The notes under the pieces: generated by a model
The model's input: the letters and a program-made list of their open reading frames with translations, nothing else
Databases searched by the model: none
Told to the model about the DNA's origin: nothing
Shown here: positions 60,170 through 64,000 of the stretch, in pieces
Position numbering within the stretch: position 1 is the first letter of the stretch
Layout of the letters: each line of letters starts with the position of its first letter
Assembly (NCBI RefSeq): GCF_041146395.1
Contig: NC_090989.1
Span: 239,248,843-239,312,842, forward strand
Reading direction: 5' to 3'
Length of the DNA stretch: 64,000 nt
Origin: Eulemur rufifrons
Taxonomy: Eukaryota; Chordata; Mammalia; Primates; Lemuridae
Made by a program: the position numbers and the translations under genes

Positions 60170-62000
60170 GGTGAACTGAAGCTCCAGGACAACCATGTGT
60201 CGTGTGGGAGAGGAAGCCGATGGGGCTACTGAAGGATCTGCAGGCTGCCTGGAAAGTCTAGGAACAGGGGAAGGGGGGAAACCTGGCTTTATAAGGGATG
60301 GGAGAATAAGGAAATAGAAAAATGATGACTAGAGGATAAAGGCAAGAAAAGACAAACTGTTTCATAGAACAAAAAAGAAAAATCACAATTACTATAAGAA
60401 GGTGTATAAGTGAATGAATCAGTGAGGAAATGAGCAGCATTCCCCAGGTTTGCATTCTTGGGCCATTTCCTTTACTCCATCATCCCCTCAGGGATTAGAG
60501 GCTTTCATTAAAATCCCCCTTCCTGTTTCCCCATCCCATGGGCATAAAGAAAGAAACCATATACTGAATGGGATAGATGAAGCTTGGGAGTACCCTGGGG
60601 CTATTAAAATAAGAAATTATTGACTATTTGCCTATTTTCCCATTTTTCTCATTTTTTTCTTTATCCTTGATGTCTCTTTTTCCTTCTATGTTCTTATTTC
60701 TTCCTCCATTTTAACTGTTTTAAGATTTCTCACTATTAATTTCAATAGTCTTTCTTCTGCTTACTCAATCTCTAAGCTTTCCTTTTTATCTAAATTTATC
60801 AGTAGAAAAATTTAGAAGGAAGGATATGGGGGAAGAGGGATTACAAAAGCTAAAAAATTAAAAGAAATTGGCTAAATGAGAAGTTCAAAGTTTTAGAATG
60901 AATGTACAATTTATGAAATAGAGCGTGCATAATAAATGGAGGAGAAGCAAAATGAATAGAAGCTACAAAATAAAGGTAGAAATAAAAAATATTAATGAAA
61001 TAAGCAAATGAAAAAATTAAGGAATATACATACTTTAAATGCATACCATAAAGCAAATTTGAGTTTCATATTCCTTTCCTCCCTTCCCCCACCAATAACC
61101 CTAGTAGTTATTTTTAAGTTATAAATAATTTTTTACTTGTTGACTTTACTCTTCTGGTCATCCCATCTGGGGAAAGAACATAAAAAGTTGCTACTTAGAC
61201 ATGAGGCAAAGAGCAGTTTAATGAAAAACTTGGAGAAGGAAGAAAGTGCACATTTTCATGAATAAGCTTCCAAATGACTTGGTCAATCTGGAGAGTTCAC
61301 ATTTTATATATGAGAGCTTCATTTTTTAAAAACCAGAATTCTCATGTTTTCATGTTTTTCTCATTAAGGCTGAATGCACCTCCGTTTCTTTCCATTCTAT
61401 TTTCCTCATTACCACAGTCCTTCAGGTGAAACACGCCACAAACAAATGCATCATGAGCTGTTACAAAATGCAGTAAGAGGAACTGATCTTTTCCACCAAG
61501 GAGAACCCTTTATTCTGAAAGGGCCGCAGACATCCCGATTGGACTTGATGGAAAACCCATGTGGGTAGCATGTGGCTCCTCTAGTCCATCTCCTTTGTCC
61601 CCCAAGGTGTGCTAGCGTATTTGAGTATTTATTTGGTTTTCTCTAGGCTGTTCTGTTCTCATTCTCACTGAAATCATGCAAGTGGAATGCACTGGAGTGG
61701 GTGGAAATAATTTGGGATGAAATGATAATGTTCAGATGTTTGACTTAAATAATGAAACTTACGTTGAGCTCTTTAAAGTGCCTCTTTAAACTCTTTCTAG
61801 GTCAGGCTACCTGCCGACCCAAGGCAAATTAGGTTTCCTTCTTATGAGTGACTTTAACATGTGAAAACGATAGGGGATTTAGGTTCATCAATAAATTATT
61901 TGTTTTTTTATTCATCTTTTCCCTCATGTTTTAAGATTGATTTTGTTCCTGCTGTCAAAAATTAATAACTCTTTGTGTCTGGTTTTCTTAAGGTACAATA
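60170..62000. other. Unassigned apart from the exon candidate at 61418
   Basis: AT-rich, with purine-rich patches around 60300-60400 and 60840-61030. No repeat recognised. Confidence 0.35.
61418..61564 (+). CDS. Speculative internal coding exon
   Basis: A strong pyrimidine tract ('tttccattctattttcctca', then ttaccacag; AG at 61416-61417) precedes 147 bp open in one frame: PSGETRHKQMHHELLQNAVR, then GTDLFHQGEPFILKGPQTSR, then LDLMENPCG. A possible donor gtagca follows at 61565, weaker than usual, and the frame meets TAG at 61566-61568, so a terminal exon is also possible. The composition is mixed and protein-like rather than repeat-derived. The product is unknown. In the frame continued from 48543-48611 it would meet a stop after about 19 codons, so the two are not adjacent exons in this frame. 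Confidence 0.35.
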
Positions 62001-62004
62001 GGAC

Positions 62005-62235
62005 TATCAATGATGGCTACCATTTATTGAGCACCTACTTTGTGCTAGGTACTGTTTGGATATTTTCTCTCTAGTTTTTTTGAAAAACTCCAGAGGCAGA
62101 TATTAGTCCTATTTGGTAAATCGTAAAGCTGAGGTTTGGAAGAGTTAAGGTTCTTGCCCAAGTTCCCATGACTAGTTAGAGCAGGGCCTTACGTCCAGGA
62201 TGTCTGACTCCTCCACCATATTCTGTCTCCCAATG
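62005..62235 (-). repeat. MIR SINE, antisense
   Basis: 'ccatttattgagcacctact', 'ttgtgctaggtactgtttgg' and 'gttcttgcccaagttcccat' mark a nearly full-length antisense MIRb. Confidence 0.88.
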
Positions 62236-62239
62236 TGCT

Positions 62240-64000
62240 GTAATCCCACGTTTCTGGTTGGCATTGGGAGAATAGAGCAGAAGCTCTCACCTGGAGAAGA
62301 AAGAACTTTCTTCTCATTCACAGAGAATGAGAAGTTTCCTTTAATGAAATGTATATAGAAATCTGAAATTTGCACTTGATGAAGGGCCATGATGTCATTG
62401 GCTTTGTAAAGAAGCAGGGAAAGAAAACTGAGCTCATTTTAAAAAGCTGTGTATCACTGAGAACTTATGTGGAGCAGAAGAGGGAGAATTGGACTTTGAC
62501 CCTCTTCTCATTCTCCTGGTGAATGATTTCACCATAATCAGTAAGGACCATTTTAAAGACAGCCAAAGGATGAAAGAAAAACATCGATGTTTGCACCTTT
62601 TATTTAAAGTATAGTGGTTTTAGATGTTTCCTTTTTCCTTTCCATAGCCCGTAAAATAGCATTTCTAGACAGCTCAATGAAATATTTTTCCTGTGCTACA
62701 TCTTGGCTCCTTCCTGAGGGCTTCTGCTTTTCCAGTGACTGCTGGCACACCAGGGTGATAAACTGGATTTGTGCAATGATTGTGCTGATCAGCCTGCCGC
62801 TAGGGAATTTTGACAGGTGGCAGGTAGCAGGCTCTTCCTTATACAGTGCCTTGGAAAATGATTGGCTTGCAAAACTAAAAACTTGCCACGATCATGTATG
62901 TGTTCTCTAGGCTGGCAAATACAAGAGCGGCTCAAGTTTGGAGACACGTTAAGTCTTCAAGAAGTTGGTGAAGAACATGTCTTTGTGTTGTGAACTCCAG
63001 CAATGGTCATGTTACCTGTTGCCAAGCATACTGCCACATCTCACAGTCCTGCCACATGTGACTTTCTAATTCAGAAATGTTTGAAAATTTTAATTTTGCC
63101 AGCATCCTGGCAGGAGAGATGACTCCAAAATGCATGTCTAAATTTAGCCACTTTCTCTTTCAACTGTGGTAAGATGACGTATTTCTAATAGCGAGAAAAC
63201 TGCTTTAGGTTGGGAAGAGTGGGAGGAATGTTTGTTTTGGAGAACCTCGACAGGCGCATGGAATCTTACAGTACAGCGAGGAAAGAAATATCAGTATCTC
63301 CAAAGAAACAACGGAGCCATAAAATCCAGAGCCTGTTTAGGGATATGTTAATGGCAGGAAGGAGACCAGGGCTTCAGGATATATCCTGAATATGTGTGAG
63401 ACTGGATTATGGACATCACAGTGTACTTCTTGTGGTTTCCTTGAAATTGCCCCTCAGCCCTGCTGAACACCTAGTGCAAAGAGATCCCCACTAACAAAAC
63501 TCTAAGTTAGGATGAACAATGCTCATTATAACACAGCTCTGCGAGGCTGCAAGTCCTCTTTGTAGGATGGATTTCCAAACGGCTGCCAGACGCCAAAGTG
63601 AAGGATGGCAAATACACAGAGGGAGTGCATGAAAACTATAGTAGGAATGCACCGAAACAGAACATCACGAAATAGAACATAGCTGAGGATAAATACAGAA
63701 CAATAACCCTTGTGTTCTACCCTCAGACCTTTCCTTAAATGAAGTTAAAAGGGACAGGCTGGACTATGTTCCATTTCTGGCCTCACCATGCACATACTGT
63801 CCCTTTGGGAATTACTTAAATGCACTGAAATTGTCTTTCCTAGTTTGTTAAGCCTCTCTTATAGAGTTGCAGAATTTTGTGGGGAAAGAGAATTATTAAA
63901 TAAGGCAATTGAAGTTACAATGAAGTTACAAATGTAGTGGGATCGCCTATACTTTCTTGTATCTTTTGTCTTTCCCTAGTTCTTCAGGCAGTTTTCTGTG
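62240..64000. other. Unassigned, apparently single-copy
   Basis: No transposon, RNA gene or splice-bounded exon seen up to the window end. The open frame at 62614-62910 has no motif. Confidence 0.35.

Overview
This is a 64 kb stretch of primate nuclear DNA, AT-rich and dominated by transposon remains. It contains no intact gene, no bacterial or viral gene arrangement, no RNA gene and no CRISPR array that I can support. The source looks like a strepsirrhine primate (lemur or loris group). The full-length Alus carry a linker of the 'tagaaagaaattatatggac' type and an 'agcaagagcgagacccc' left arm, which are features of lemur/galago Alus. Several L1 3' ends share a 3' UTR ('ggtacaaaagtttaggttat' sense when read on the minus strand) that is not the human L1PA type. 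The species assignment is an inference; no search was run.

Layout. 1-1285: 3' end of an old L1. 1300-3740: L2, MIR, MER5A and an MLT1-type LTR. 3745-11125: a decayed L1M interrupted by an antisense MLT1A-type LTR, which is itself interrupted by a rearranged younger L1 (8065-10547) holding the longest open reading frame in the window, an ORF2 reverse transcriptase fragment. 11139-11475: full-length Alu. 11500-20800: mostly single-copy sequence with MIR, L2, an MLT1A LTR, a minus-strand L1 3' end and two 7SL-monomer (FLAM-like) elements. 20802-23421: two younger L1 3' ends. 23700-25275: decayed L2. 25280-28890: apparently single-copy. 29022-32790: Alus among MIRs. 35585-36909: mariner copy (Hsmar2-like) with a 200-bp L1 inside it. 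38204-40656: nearly full-length hAT (Charlie/GTF2IRD2-like) element with terminal inverted repeats and a broken minus-strand transposase. 42043-52345: further Alus, including two nearly identical young copies, plus old L1 and MIR. 53300-64000: mostly single-copy sequence with MIRs, MER5 and one ERV1-type solo LTR at about 59741-60165.

Host coding content is limited to two speculative internal-exon candidates on the + strand: 48543-48611 (69 bp) and 61418-61564 (147 bp). Each has a convincing acceptor, an open frame and a length divisible by three. They may mean the window lies inside introns of a long gene, but I could not identify a protein, and their phases do not allow direct splicing of one to the other.

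The most useful observations are the nested insertions that give relative ages, the rearranged L1 flanked by one target-site duplication, the hAT element with a lost catalytic Asp, a perfect 25-bp inverted repeat 442 bp apart at 17020/17487, and the young Alu pair. I found no convincing new biological system.
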